Shown here: positions 46,787 to 56,900 of the stretch, one piece after another
How the letters are laid out: each line of letters opens with the position of its first letter
How positions within the stretch are numbered: position 1 is the stretch's first letter
Source of the DNA: Methylomonas montana
GTDB lineage: Bacteria > Pseudomonadota > Gammaproteobacteria > Methylococcales > Methylomonadaceae
Reading direction: 5' to 3'
Assembly: GCF_030490285.1 (NCBI RefSeq)
Contig: NZ_CP129884.1
Coordinates: forward strand, 3,038,001 to 3,102,000
Length of the DNA stretch: 64,000 nucleotides
Notes under the pieces: model-generated
Told to the model about the DNA's origin: nothing
Seen by the model: the letters and a program-made list of their open reading frames with translations, nothing else
Databases searched by the model: none
Translations under genes and position numbers: made by a program

Positions 46787-47650
46787 GTGCAATCGCCGGC
46801 GTTAAAACACTTGATTGCCGGCTCGACCGAGCTGTTTTCGCTGCCGGATATTTATTTTCAACTCAGCGAAATGATCCGAGACTCGCGCTTCTCGCTGGCC
46901 GACATCGGCAAGGTCATCGCCAAGGATCCCGCATTAAGCGCGCGTTTGCTGCGCATCGTCAACAGTCCTTTCTACGGTTTCCAAGCCCGAATCGATACCA
47001 TTTCCAGGGCCATTGCCGTGATCGGCATCGACGACTTGAACAATCTGGTCCTTGCCACCACGGTCGTGGATCGCTTCGGCAAAATCCCCTGCGAATTGAT
47101 CGATATGACCTCATTTTGGATACGTAGCGTGCAATGCGCAGTAATCGCCCGTCTGCTAGCAAAACACAGCGCCGTGCTGCACACCGAGCGACTGTTTCTG
47201 GCTGGCCTGCTCCACGACATCGGTTCTTTAGTGTTAAGCCAGAAAATGCCCGAGCAATATCTAAAAGCATTGCTGGCCGCCAATCACGACAGACGCTTGC
47301 TAGCTGGTTTCGAACAAAGCCTAATTGGCTTCACCCACGCCGATGTCGGCAGGGAATTGCTCAAAACCTGGGGACTGCCGGAATCTTTATACGAAACCAT
47401 AGGCTGCTATCTACACCCTGCCGATGCCCAAGTGCATAAACTGGATGCGCATCTATTACATATGGCGTCGCGCCTGGCGGACAGTGTCGGACAAGCCGAA
47501 GGTATCGAAGCTGCCATTGAAGAATTCTCCAAACAATCCCTGATTTTGGTTCGCCTGAGCGGGGAGCAAATCGGTTCGATTATGGAGCAGGTGGACGGCG
47601 AGTTTTTACAAATGTTTGAATTGCTGGCCCCAAACAAGAAATTTCATTGA
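46787..47650 (+). CDS. HDOD-domain signalling protein (second copy)
   Basis: The 287-residue protein is an HDOD domain: LPDIYFQLSEMIRDSRFSLADIGKVIAKDPALSARLLRIVNSP, with LAGLLHDIGSLVLS in place of an active HD-GYP centre. It starts with GTG directly next to the lytic transglycosylase stop. The only ribosome-site-like stretch is GGAA in the gene upstream. HDOD proteins sit in c-di-GMP and stress pathways; the partner is unknown. Confidence 0.87.
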   Translation: MQSPALKHLIAGSTELFSLPDIYFQLSEMIRDSRFSLADIGKVIAKDPALSARLLRIVNSPFYGFQARIDTISRAIAVIGIDDLNNLVLATTVVDRFGKIPCELIDMTSFWIRSVQCAVIARLLAKHSAVLHTERLFLAGLLHDIGSLVLSQKMPEQYLKALLAANHDRRLLAGFEQSLIGFTHADVGRELLKTWGLPESLYETIGCYLHPADAQVHKLDAHLLHMASRLADSVGQAEGIEAAIEEFSKQSLILVRLSGEQIGSIMEQVDGEFLQMFELLAPNKKFH

Positions 47651-47707
47651 GTTTTTAGCCAAAAATACCGTCATTGTTTAATAATCGAGCGCCGATACTG
47701 CTCTCAG

Positions 47708-48286
47708 CTAAAGAATGTGGACGCCGAATTGTCCCAGCAACGCTACCAGTTTGATCAACGGCAAACCGACCAGCGCATTCGGATCTTCGCCAACAATTTT
47801 ACTAAACAGCGCAATACCCAAGCCCTCGGACTTGAAGCTGCCAGCACAATCGAACGGCTGATCGAGATCGACGTAATTTTGGATTTGCTTGGACTCAAGG
47901 GCTTTAAAATGCACGCTACAGATATCCAGATCGGTCAGATAGCGGCCGGTTGCGCTATTCAAAACGCAGATGCCGGTATAAAATTGCACGGTCCGGCCGG
48001 ATTGCTTGGCAAGTTGTTGAATTGCCGCGTCTCGTCTGCCGGGTTTTCCCAATATTTCTTGTCCCAGCACGGCAACCTGATCGGAACCGATGACCAAATG
48101 ATTGGGGTATGTTTTGCCTACTGCTGCGGCCTTGGCTATTGATAATCGGCTTACCAGCGTCTCCGGCGATTCGTCTGGATGCGGGCTTTCATCGACGTCG
48201 CTACTGCAACTGAGAAAATCTAGTCCCAGTTTCTCCAACAACTGGCGACGGTATTTTGAGCTTGAAGCAAGGACAATGGCGGTCAT
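47708..48286 (-). CDS. Maf/YceF-type nucleoside triphosphate pyrophosphatase
   Basis: The 192-residue protein has the Maf start VLASSSKYRRQLLEKLG and the VIGSDQVAVLGQEILGKPG motif. Maf proteins hydrolyse non-canonical or methylated nucleotides. The presence of the yceD-rpmF-plsX genes on the other side suggests it is the YceF (7-methyl-GTP) branch, as in E. coli. Divergent from yceD with 69 bases between starts. Confidence 0.92.
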   Translation of the reverse strand: MTAIVLASSSKYRRQLLEKLGLDFLSCSSDVDESPHPDESPETLVSRLSIAKAAAVGKTYPNHLVIGSDQVAVLGQEILGKPGRRDAAIQQLAKQSGRTVQFYTGICVLNSATGRYLTDLDICSVHFKALESKQIQNYVDLDQPFDCAGSFKSEGLGIALFSKIVGEDPNALVGLPLIKLVALLGQFGVHIL

Positions 48287-48355
48287 CGGCTAACGAGTGG
48301 TTTGAGAAGGTGTGCGTTTGACGCAACAGATAGTTATCTGTATTATTGTACAGTT

Positions 48356-48874
48356 ATGTCAGACAAGTTTCCCGACCTTATCGATCCCCTCCTCTTCGCC
48401 GAGAGACGAAGCGCTTTGTCCGGGGAATTAAAAATCGCTGTGCTTGAGCGCTTGTCTGATAGCGTGGTCGATCGCGGCGGCAGTGTTAGCGTCGGAATCG
48501 AGTTCGGCAAGGAAGGCAAGCGGGTCGTCATTTCCGGCCATATCGAAGGCACCGTGGAATTGGAATGTCAATCCTGTTTGCAAATGCTGGCGTGGCCGCT
48601 CGATATCGATTTTAAATTGGCTGTTGTCGCTTCGCTACAAGAAGCGAAGCAATTGGACGATTGCGAACCGCTCATGCTGGACGGCGACACCATTTCGTTA
48701 AACGCGTTGATCGAAGACGAAATCCTGCTGGCATTGCCCGACTACCCTCGGCATGAACACGATTGTCTCGCACACAACCGTTCCGAAGATGCCGATTACC
48801 ACGCAACAGATAGTCAGATTAAGGTTAACAACCCTTTTTCTGTTTTAGCAAAACTTAAAAAAACTGGAGATTGA
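48356..48874 (+). CDS. yceD: YceD/DUF177 family protein
   Basis: The 172-residue protein has the YceD pattern [18 protein letters not shown] and [15 protein letters not shown]. YceD relatives lie next to rpmF in nearly all bacteria and are linked to 23S rRNA maturation. The frame runs back to 48302; the ATG at 48356 is preferred. The rpmF ATG is 1 base past the stop. Confidence 0.9.
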   Translation: MSDKFPDLIDPLLFAERRSALSGELKIAVLERLSDSVVDRGGSVSVGIEFGKEGKRVVISGHIEGTVELECQSCLQMLAWPLDIDFKLAVVASLQEAKQLDDCEPLMLDGDTISLNALIEDEILLALPDYPRHEHDCLAHNRSEDADYHATDSQIKVNNPFSVLAKLKKTGD

Positions 48875-48875
48875 A

Positions 48876-49058
48876 ATGGCAGTACAAAAGAGCAAAGTAT
48901 CGCGTTCCAGACGTGGTCAACGTCGTTCGCACGATGCATTAGTCGGCAAAACCCTGGCTCAGGATCCATTGACCGGCGAAACCCATCTGCGTCACCACAT
49001 GACGCCCGACGGCTTCTTCAAAGGCCGTCAAATTGTTGCAGGCAACGACGAAGATTAA
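48876..49058 (+). CDS. rpmF: 50S ribosomal protein L32
   Basis: The 60-residue protein is unmistakable L32: [20 protein letters not shown] and [18 protein letters not shown]. The GGAG ribosome site 7 bases upstream lies within yceD. It is followed by 210 bases with a GACTCG/CGAGTC hairpin near 49081-49109 before plsX. Confidence 0.98.
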   Translation: MAVQKSKVSRSRRGQRRSHDALVGKTLAQDPLTGETHLRHHMTPDGFFKGRQIVAGNDED

Positions 49059-49080
49059 TCGCTTTAAATCGCCATGGATC

Positions 49081-49108
49081 CTGACTCGATACCGCATAAG
49101 CGCCCGAG
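49081..49108 (+). other. Hairpin in the rpmF-plsX gap
   Basis: GACTCG and CGAGTC pair over a 16-base loop in the 210 bases between rpmF and plsX. There is no T-run. The gap contains no gene and may hold a plsX promoter or an RNA processing site. Confidence 0.3.
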
Positions 49109-49268
49109 TCGGGTAAACCTTGGCGCGATTGGTCGCATTATCGCGTTTTCCGACGCAATCATCAGGGCAGCAGGCAGTGATATCTGATTTATCGATTGTC
49201 TCTGGGTAAAGCCGACGCGTTGCTCGACAACGGTGGGCTCCTTTCAACTACTGGAGTTAGTCCTAAGC

Positions 49269-50297
49269 GTGAGCTCAACTCTCTCAATTGATGCCATGGG
49301 TGGGGATTTCGGTCCTCAAGTAACGGTTCCCGCCTCACTGGCCTGTTTAAAAAAAAATCCGGACTTAAAACTGATCATGGTCGGAGACGAAGCGGTTCTT
49401 AGCGAACTGCTGTCCCAGGCTTTAGTCGAATTCAAAGACCGGATCAGTATTCAGCATGCGTCGCAAGTCGTCGAAATGGACGAAGCGCCGCAAAAAGCCT
49501 TGAAGAACAAAAAAGATTCTTCGATGCGCGTCGCAATCAATCTGGTTAAAGAAGGCCAAGCCGACGCTTGCGTCAGTGCCGGCAATACCGGCGCCTTGAT
49601 GGCGACCGCCCGTTTTGTGTTGAAAATGATTCCTGGCATCGAACGGCCGGCCATTATTTCCACCTTACCCTCGGTTTTCGGCCACACCCACATGCTGGAT
49701 CTGGGCGCAAACGTCGATTCCAGTGCCGAACATCTCTACCAATTTGCCGTGATGGGCGAAGAAGTCGTCAAAGCCGTTGAAAATATCGACCGGCCACGGA
49801 TCGGCTTGTTGAACATCGGCGAAGAAGACATGAAAGGCAATGAACAAGTCAAAGCGGCGGCTAAATTGCTGGAAAACTCCACGCTGAACTATATCGGTTA
49901 CGTGGAAGGCAATTCGATCAACGCCGGCAACGTCAAGGTTGATCTGATCGTCGCTGACGGTTTCGTCGGCAACGTGGCGCTAAAATCGATCGAAGGCGCG
50001 GCAAAGATGATAGGCGGCAAACTCAAAGATAGTTTTTCGCAAAACTGGCTGACAAAATTGGCAGGACTGGTCGCTTATCCGGTTCTGAAACGATTCAAAG
50101 ACAGTATCGATCCGCGCCTGTATAACGGCGCCAGTTTCATCGGCCTGCGCGGTCTGGTTATCAAAAGTCACGGTGGCGCGGACGCGCTGGCTTTTGAAAC
50201 CGCCATCCATCTGGCGGAAGTAGAAGTTGCGCAAGGCGTTATTCGTAAAATCAGCGAAAAACTAGAACTCGCGCTGACTCAAAAGGTTGAAGAATGA
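49269..50297 (+). CDS. plsX: Phosphate acyltransferase
   Basis: PlsX converts acyl-ACP to acyl-phosphate, the first step of phospholipid synthesis in most bacteria. The 342-residue protein starts with SIDAMGGDFGPQVTVPAS and has DACVSAGNTGALMA and IGEEDMKGNEQVKAAA. The GTG at 49269 matches the usual PlsX start better than the GTG at 49233. fabH overlaps its end by 4 bases. Confidence 0.96.
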   Translation: MSSTLSIDAMGGDFGPQVTVPASLACLKKNPDLKLIMVGDEAVLSELLSQALVEFKDRISIQHASQVVEMDEAPQKALKNKKDSSMRVAINLVKEGQADACVSAGNTGALMATARFVLKMIPGIERPAIISTLPSVFGHTHMLDLGANVDSSAEHLYQFAVMGEEVVKAVENIDRPRIGLLNIGEEDMKGNEQVKAAAKLLENSTLNYIGYVEGNSINAGNVKVDLIVADGFVGNVALKSIEGAAKMIGGKLKDSFSQNWLTKLAGLVAYPVLKRFKDSIDPRLYNGASFIGLRGLVIKSHGGADALAFETAIHLAEVEVAQGVIRKISEKLELALTQKVEE

Positions 50298-51262
50298 CAC
50301 GCTGGACTCATGTTATCGGCACGGGCGGTTACCTGCCTGAAACCATACGCACCAACCATGACATTTCCGCCATGGTGGACACCTCCGACAGCTGGATCTA
50401 TGAAAGAACCGGCATTAAAAGCCGCAGGATAGCCAGCGCCGAAGAAACCGCATCGAGCATGGCGGAAATTGCCGCCCGGCAGGCCATCGAAATGGCCGGC
50501 ATCGACGCTCAAGACATCGACATGATCATCGTCGCCACCGGCACGCCGGATCTGGTTTACCCCAGTACTGCTTGCCTGTTGCAACAACGCCTGAAGATAG
50601 AACATTGCGTGGGCTTCGATGTGCAAGCCGCCTGCTCCGGTTCGATTTTCGGACTGAGCATTGCCGACCAGTACATCAAGACCGGCTTTGCCAAAACCGT
50701 TTTGGTAGTGGGATCGGAGATATGCTCGCGTATCGTCGATTGGACCGATCGTGGCACCTGCATCTTGTTCGGTGACGGCGCCGGCGCCGTTCTGCTGACC
50801 GCTAGCGACCAACCCGGCATCCTGGCCACTCACATCCAATCCGACGGCGGCTACGACGACTTATTGTATTGTCCCAATCCGCAGGCCGCGGCAACGGATA
50901 AACCAAGCGAAGCCGGCTACATCAAGATGCGTGGTAACGAAGTATTCAAGGTGGCGGTGAACACGCTGGGCCGCATTGTTGACGAAACCCTGGAAGCCAA
51001 CGGCCTGGAGCAAAGCGACATCGATTGGCTGGTACCGCACCAAGCCAACACCCGGATTATCGCGGCCACCGCCAAAAAACTGGGCATGTCGATGGAGCAA
51101 GTAATTCTAACCTTGGAAAACCAGGGCAATACCTCATCAGCATCGGTATTACTGGCGTTTAACGAAGGCGTTCGCGACGGCCGCATCCAACGTGGACAAA
51201 CCGTATTAATGGAAGCGTTCGGCGCGGGATTCACTTGGGGTTCGGCATTAATCAGGTACTAA
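50294..51262 (+). CDS. fabH: Beta-ketoacyl-ACP synthase III
   Basis: FabH condenses acetyl-CoA with malonyl-ACP to start fatty acid synthesis. The 322-residue protein has the catalytic triad Cys (VQAACSGSIFGL, near residue 113), His (PHQANTRI) and Asn (NQGNTSSASV). The length is normal. It overlaps plsX by 4 bases and fabD starts 2 bases after it. Confidence 0.98.
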   Translation: MTRWTHVIGTGGYLPETIRTNHDISAMVDTSDSWIYERTGIKSRRIASAEETASSMAEIAARQAIEMAGIDAQDIDMIIVATGTPDLVYPSTACLLQQRLKIEHCVGFDVQAACSGSIFGLSIADQYIKTGFAKTVLVVGSEICSRIVDWTDRGTCILFGDGAGAVLLTASDQPGILATHIQSDGGYDDLLYCPNPQAAATDKPSEAGYIKMRGNEVFKVAVNTLGRIVDETLEANGLEQSDIDWLVPHQANTRIIAATAKKLGMSMEQVILTLENQGNTSSASVLLAFNEGVRDGRIQRGQTVLMEAFGAGFTWGSALIRY

Positions 51263-51264
51263 AC

Positions 51265-52221
51265 ATGACGACGATAGAGCAAAGTTACAATCTGGCATTC
51301 GTATTTCCGGGGCAAGGTTCGCAAACCGTAGGCATGCTGGGAACGCTGGCGACAGCCAACCCCATCGTCAAACAAACCTTCGAACAAGCCTCTGATGTAC
51401 TGGGCTTCGATCTATGGAATCTGGTCCAAAACGGCCCGGAAGCGGATCTGAATCAAACTCACAATACCCAGCCGGCCATGCTGGCGGCCGGTGTCGCCGT
51501 CTGGCGGGCCTGGTGCGAAAAAACCGCGATCAAGCCCGCCTGGATGGCTGGTCACAGCTTGGGCGAATATACCGCACTGGTCTGCTCCGGCGCGATCGGC
51601 TATGAAGACGCCATTCGCCTGGTCGCCGAACGCGGCCGACTGATGCAGGAAGCCGTACCGGCCGATCAAGGCGCGATGGCGGCGATACTGGGCCTGGAAG
51701 ACCATCAAGTGGTCAACACCTGCACCGAGGTTGCCAACGGCCAAATCGTCGCAGCGGCCAACTTCAACGCCCCCGGCCAAGTCGTGATTGCCGGCGAAGC
51801 TGCCGCCGTCGAACGGGCCATGGAGGCCCTGAAAGCCCTCGGCGCTAAACGCGCGCTGAAACTGCCGGTCAGCGTCCCGTCGCATTGCGCGCTGATGACA
51901 ACGGCTTCGGACCAATTGAACGAGATATTGCAAGGCATCAACATCGACATGCCCAACACCACGTTGATCCACAATGCCGATGTCAAATCGCACGGCTCCC
52001 CCGAGGTGATTCGCTATGCTCTGAAGGAACAACTGTTCAAACCGGTTCGCTGGGTGGAAAGTGTCAAATTCATGCACGAACAAGGCGTCACCGCCTTCGT
52101 CGAGTGCGGGCCCGGTAAAGTATTAATGGGCTTGAATAAACGCATCGCCCCCGATGCGGCGCATCTGACCATGTTCGACCCCGACACCATCAACAACGTT
52201 GTGGAGCAACTCCATGGATAA
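51265..52221 (+). CDS. fabD: Malonyl-CoA:ACP transacylase
   Basis: FabD moves malonyl from CoA to ACP. The 318-residue protein contains VFPGQGSQTVGML, the nucleophile GHSLGEYTAL (Ser near residue 93) and the histidine in LPVSVPSHCALM (near 200). The frame runs back to 51235; the ATG at 51265 is 2 bases past the fabH stop and is preferred. It overlaps fabG by 8 bases. Confidence 0.97.
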   Translation: MTTIEQSYNLAFVFPGQGSQTVGMLGTLATANPIVKQTFEQASDVLGFDLWNLVQNGPEADLNQTHNTQPAMLAAGVAVWRAWCEKTAIKPAWMAGHSLGEYTALVCSGAIGYEDAIRLVAERGRLMQEAVPADQGAMAAILGLEDHQVVNTCTEVANGQIVAAANFNAPGQVVIAGEAAAVERAMEALKALGAKRALKLPVSVPSHCALMTTASDQLNEILQGINIDMPNTTLIHNADVKSHGSPEVIRYALKEQLFKPVRWVESVKFMHEQGVTAFVECGPGKVLMGLNKRIAPDAAHLTMFDPDTINNVVEQLHG

Positions 52222-52942
52222 AAAAATCGCCATCGTTACCGGCGCCAGCCGCGGCATAGGCCGAGCCATTGCCGAAAAACTGGTCGCCGACGGCTTTTTC
52301 GTGATCGGCACCGCCACTTCCGACAGCGGCGCCGCAGCCATTTCCAGTTATCTGGGCGAAAACGGCAAGGGCTATAAGCTCAATGTCGCCGACGCCGCCG
52401 ATATCGAAAGCTTTATCAAAACCACCGGCGATGCCTACGGCACACCGGCCGTTCTGGTCAACAATGCCGGCATCACCCGCGACAACCTGTTGATGCGGAT
52501 GAAAGACGAAGAATGGGACGACATCATCAACACCAATCTGACTTCGATTTTCCGGATGAGCAAAGCGGTGTTGCGCGCCATGATGAAGGTCCGCTACGGT
52601 CGCATCATCAATATTTCCTCGGTCGTCGGCTCCACCGGCAACGCTGGCCAAACCAACTACGCGGCGGCCAAAGCCGGCATGGTCGGCTTCGCTAAATCGA
52701 TGGCGAAAGAAGTCGGTTCGCGCGGCATCACCGTCAACACCGTCGCGCCGGGCTTCATCGATACCGACATGACCAAGGAACTCAGCGCAGACATCAAGAA
52801 TGCGCTGTTGGGTTCGATTGCGCTGGGCCGCTTGGGCCAACCGGAAGAAATTGCTCACGCCGTATCCTTCCTGGCTTCTGAGCAAGCCTCTTACATCACC
52901 GGCGAAACCCTGCACGTCAACGGCGGCATGTATATGCCTTAA
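52214..52942 (+). CDS. fabG: 3-oxoacyl-ACP reductase
   Basis: FabG reduces 3-oxoacyl-ACP with NADPH. The 242-residue short-chain dehydrogenase has GASRGIGRAIAEKL, NNAGITRDNLLMRM and the catalytic YAAAK with upstream Ser (IINISSVVGSTG). It overlaps the end of fabD. The usual next genes acpP and fabF are missing: a two-way terminator follows at once. Confidence 0.98.
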   Translation: MDKKIAIVTGASRGIGRAIAEKLVADGFFVIGTATSDSGAAAISSYLGENGKGYKLNVADAADIESFIKTTGDAYGTPAVLVNNAGITRDNLLMRMKDEEWDDIINTNLTSIFRMSKAVLRAMMKVRYGRIINISSVVGSTGNAGQTNYAAAKAGMVGFAKSMAKEVGSRGITVNTVAPGFIDTDMTKELSADIKNALLGSIALGRLGQPEEIAHAVSFLASEQASYITGETLHVNGGMYMP

Positions 52943-52966
52943 CGGCCGACGCGCTACCGTACCCAT

Positions 52967-53002
52967 AAAAAAGGCCGACACCCCATGGTTCCGGCCTTTT
53001 TT
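52967..53002. terminator. Bidirectional intrinsic terminator
   Basis: An 11-bp stem (AAAAAAGGCCG with CGGCCTTTTTT) over a 14-base loop, ending in T on both strands, lies between fabG and the convergent response regulator. It should end both transcripts. Confidence 0.92.
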
Positions 53003-53013
53003 ATTGAGGCAAA

Positions 53014-53946
53014 TTAGTTGCGCTGCAACACCATCGCCACGGCGGCGGAGCGGGTGGATACACCCAGCTTCTCGAAAATATGTTCCAGATGTTTATTCAC
53101 GGTTCTAGGGCTGGTGGTCAGGATAATACCAATCTCTTTATTGGTTTTGCCACGCGCTATCCACATTAAAATCTCGGCCTCGCGAAAGGTCAGTTTTAAT
53201 TTGTCGCGCAGATTTTCCGGCGTCCATGGCGCTTCTTCCCGATGTAACAGCAATAAGTATTCGTCCGGATGCTGACAAGCGCTGATCCGGATCGAAAATC
53301 CGGGCGCCAGACGATGCTGATCCGCTTCGCCGTCCGGGCGGCCGCCTTGCCGCAACCAACGCAGAAACCAGCCATGTATCCCGGCCGGCAAAGTCTGGTC
53401 CGATTCACAGGCGACTGGCAAATCCTGCTGCAGCCGAAAATCCGTCAGCCAGCGCGCACCGGCCGGCGTCTGCCAATTGATCCGGCCCTGCACATCGACC
53501 GCCAGCGCGGCAAACTCGCCGTGCGCCAATACCCGTTCCGCCCTGAGCAGATTACGGGTCTGCGTCAGATGCACTTCGATCCGCGCCAACACCTCCGCCG
53601 GCCGGATCGGCTTGACGATATAATCCAGCGCGCCCTCGCCGAAGCCGCGCAGCAAGTTTTCCAGCTCGCTCAAGCCGGTCATGAACAACACCGGAATCGG
53701 CGCGGTCGCCGGATCGGCTTTTAGGCGGTTACAGGTTTCGAATCCGTCTATGCCGGGCATCATCACATCCAGCAAAATGATGTCGGGCTTGATGTATTGA
53801 ATCTGCTCGATGGCCGAACTGCCGTCGGTAGCCACCAACACCCGGTAATTGGCCTCCGACAAGGTATCCGACAGCAGCGCCAGATTGCCCGGCGTATCGT
53901 CCACGATCAACACCGTACCGTTACTAATCGACGATTCCACCATCAC
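53014..53946 (-). CDS. LuxR-type response regulator
   Basis: The 310-residue protein has a receiver domain (about 10-125) with TVLIVDDTPGNLALL, phosphoacceptor Asp60 (DIILLDVMMPGIDGF) and DYIVKPIRP. A middle domain resembles a PAS-like sensor (about 145-190, AALAVDVQGRINWQTPAGARWL). The C-terminal LuxR HTH (about 245-305, LTFREAEILMWIARGKTNKEIG) should bind DNA. The start ATG overlaps the kinase stop by 4 bases, so it is the cognate output of the hybrid kinase, though the kinase has its own receiver too. Target genes may be the porin and urea genes; inferred from position. Confidence 0.93.
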   Translation of the reverse strand: MMVESSISNGTVLIVDDTPGNLALLSDTLSEANYRVLVATDGSSAIEQIQYIKPDIILLDVMMPGIDGFETCNRLKADPATAPIPVLFMTGLSELENLLRGFGEGALDYIVKPIRPAEVLARIEVHLTQTRNLLRAERVLAHGEFAALAVDVQGRINWQTPAGARWLTDFRLQQDLPVACESDQTLPAGIHGWFLRWLRQGGRPDGEADQHRLAPGFSIRISACQHPDEYLLLLHREEAPWTPENLRDKLKLTFREAEILMWIARGKTNKEIGIILTTSPRTVNKHLEHIFEKLGVSTRSAAVAMVLQRN

Positions 53947-56900
53947 GAGGCCTCCCGTTTGGTCATATTCAACAATTTCCTGATTTGGCCGACCCGAAAC
54001 TCGTCCGCCAGCGTTTGCAGTTTTGCAAAAAACGGCGCGTATTGCGGTTCACGCTGGCTCAGTTCAGCCAAGACTTTCTTCAAGCCCAGTAAATCGCCGA
54101 TCCGCACGCAATCGACGCAAGCGTCCAACAGCGCTTGCGGCGGCATTTCGATGGTTTCGGTCGGCGCAGAAACCGGCCGTTCGGCAGCATCCCGATACAA
54201 CCAGTCCAAGGACAGATACAGCTTCAATTTGTACATCAAATCCTGAACCTGGATGGGTTTGGACAGGAAATCGTTGCATCCGGCGTTCATCGCCGCCATC
54301 CGGTCGCTGGCATAGGCATTGGCACTCAGCACCACCACCGGCATCGCCCAATCCTGCTGCCGCAACAGCATCGCGGTTTCGATGCCGTCGATCCCGCTCA
54401 TGGAAATATCCAGCATAATCAGATCCGGCGGATTTTCCTTGACCTTTAAAAGGCATTCCTCGCCGGAACAAGCTTCGCTCAAATAAAACCCTAATGGCTC
54501 CAGCATGGCCAGCAATAACTCCCGGTGTTCGCGCTGGTCGTCGACGATCAAAATCTTCCGCCGCGGCCCCTGGTAGCCGATGATAGTCGCCTGCGGATTT
54601 TGTTCGATCTCGGCGCCGAGGCTAGGCAACAACAAGCGTACGGTAAACGTAGAACCCTGCCCCACCTGGCTCTTCACGGTCAATTCGCCGCCCATCACCT
54701 CGGTCAGAATCTTGCTGATCGTCAAACCCAAACCACTGCCGGCCACCGCATTGCCGGTCGGATTGGCTACTCGGGTAAACGGTTGAAAAATATTGTTCAG
54801 TTGCTGCTCGTCGATACCGCCACCAGTATCGATCACCTGAAAATTAGCGACGCCACCGCTGTATCCGATCCGAAACACGATACCCCCGCTCTCGGTAAAT
54901 TTGACGGCGTTGCCCAACAGATTAATCAACACCTGCCCCACCCGCTTTTCGTCGCCGCGTACCCGTTGCGGCAGCTGATTGCCGATCTGGCAGCTGAAGC
55001 TCAAACCTTTGTCTTCCGCTTGCAGCTTGTAGGTGTAAACCAGATGTTCAATGAAATCCGGAAAATGGATCGGTTGGAATTTCAGCTCGAATTTACGCGC
55101 TTCGATGCGGGCAATATCCAAAATATCTTCCAGCAGCGCGCACAAATGTTCGCCGCTACGCTTCAAGGTCTCCACCGCTTGCCGGCGGTGTGCCGGAATC
55201 TCCGGATCTTGATGCAGAATATGCGCGTAACCGATGATGCTGTTCAGCGGCGAACGGATCTCGTGACTCATGCTGCTCAGAAAGCGGCTTTTAGCCTGAT
55301 TGGCGGTGTCGGCGAGCTTCATGGCCTGTTGCAACTTGCTGTCGGTTTTTTTGTGCTCGTCGATTTCCAGCAGCAATAATTGCGTCTGCTTGGCGGTTTC
55401 TTCGTGCGCGACCCGCCGGCTTTCCGCATTCAGGATCAGCCACCAGGTACACAAACCGATGAACACCAGCAAGGACGCATAGATCTTGAAAAAATTGTTC
55501 AACAACAGTGCAAACGCCGGCAGGTTTTGCTGAACGCTCAACAAGTCCTGATAGTAAATGATGCTGACGAAGATCCCGGTCAACACCGACAGGAACAAAA
55601 ACATCATGCTAAAGCGCAGCAAGCGCAAACGGGCGTTGATGCTCATCGCCGCCGGCATGAAACGCTTGGCCAAGGCTTCCAGATAATCGTCGAACCGAAA
55701 CCCCACCTTGCAGGCATCCAGGCAGCGGGCGTCCAATGTGCAGCACAGCGAGCAGATACTCCCGCCATAAGCCGGACAATAAGCGATGTCTTCATGCTCG
55801 AAATCGTTCTCACAAATCGAACATTGAGTATGCAGTTTGCGGTTATGTTCTTTCCGGTCGCGGGCCAGATAATGTCTGCCGCCGCAACAATAAGCGATGA
55901 CCGGCACCAACACGAACGACAAGCTCAAGGCGATAAATGCCGAAAAGGCCTTGGGCACCTCGCCAAACAAGCCTACATAGGCCAGTATCGACATCACCGA
56001 GGCAACGAAGGTGGCGATAATCCCGACTGGATTCAGATCGGACAAATACGCGCGTTTGAACTCCACCACTTTCGGGCTCAAGCCCAGCGGTTTGTTGATC
56101 ATCAATTCCGCCGCCACCGCGCTGATCCAGGCGATCGACATATTCGAGAACAAGCCCAGCACCTTTTCCAGCGCACCGAACACCCCAAATTCCATCAGCA
56201 GCAGCGCGATCAACACATTAAACAACAACCACACCACCCGGCCTGGATGGCTATGCGTCAAGCGTGAAAAGAAGTTGGACCAAGCCAGCGAGCCGGCATA
56301 GGCGTTGGTGACGTTGATCTTGATCTGACTGAGGACCACGAACAAGGTCGTGGTCGCCAGGGCCCATTGCGGATTGTCGAACAGCTCGTTATAAGCCACC
56401 AGATACATCTGGGTCGGCTCGTGAGCGTGGGCAGGATCGATACCGTGACGTATCGCCAGATGCGCCAGCAAGGCGCCGGCTATCTGCCGAATCACCCCAA
56501 ACACGATCCAGCCCGGCCCGGCCGCCAACATCGCCGCCCACCATTTAAACCGATTGGCCTTGGTTTTATCCGGCATAAACCGTAGAAAATCCACTTGTTC
56601 GCCGATTTGCGCGACCATCGAAAACGCCACCGTGGTGGCGGTGCCGAACAACAGCCAATCGAAACCCTGGCCGCTGCCGGCGATCCAGAAATAGGTTTTC
56701 AGTGTCAACAACGCTTCGGGTTCGCGCATCGCCACGGCAATATAAGGCGCGATTAACAAGGTCAGCCAGACCGGTTGGGTCCAGAGTTGCATCCTGCTGA
56801 TGGTGGTGATGCCGAAAGTCACCAACGGCACCACGATCACCGCACTGACCACATGGGCGATGGCCAACGGAATCTGAAAATACAATTCGATCGCCAGCGA

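Noticed and set aside
55380-56267. 295-codon plus-strand frame over the hybrid kinase
   Set aside because: Rich in Gln/His/Arg, a typical antisense shadow of membrane and kinase codons.
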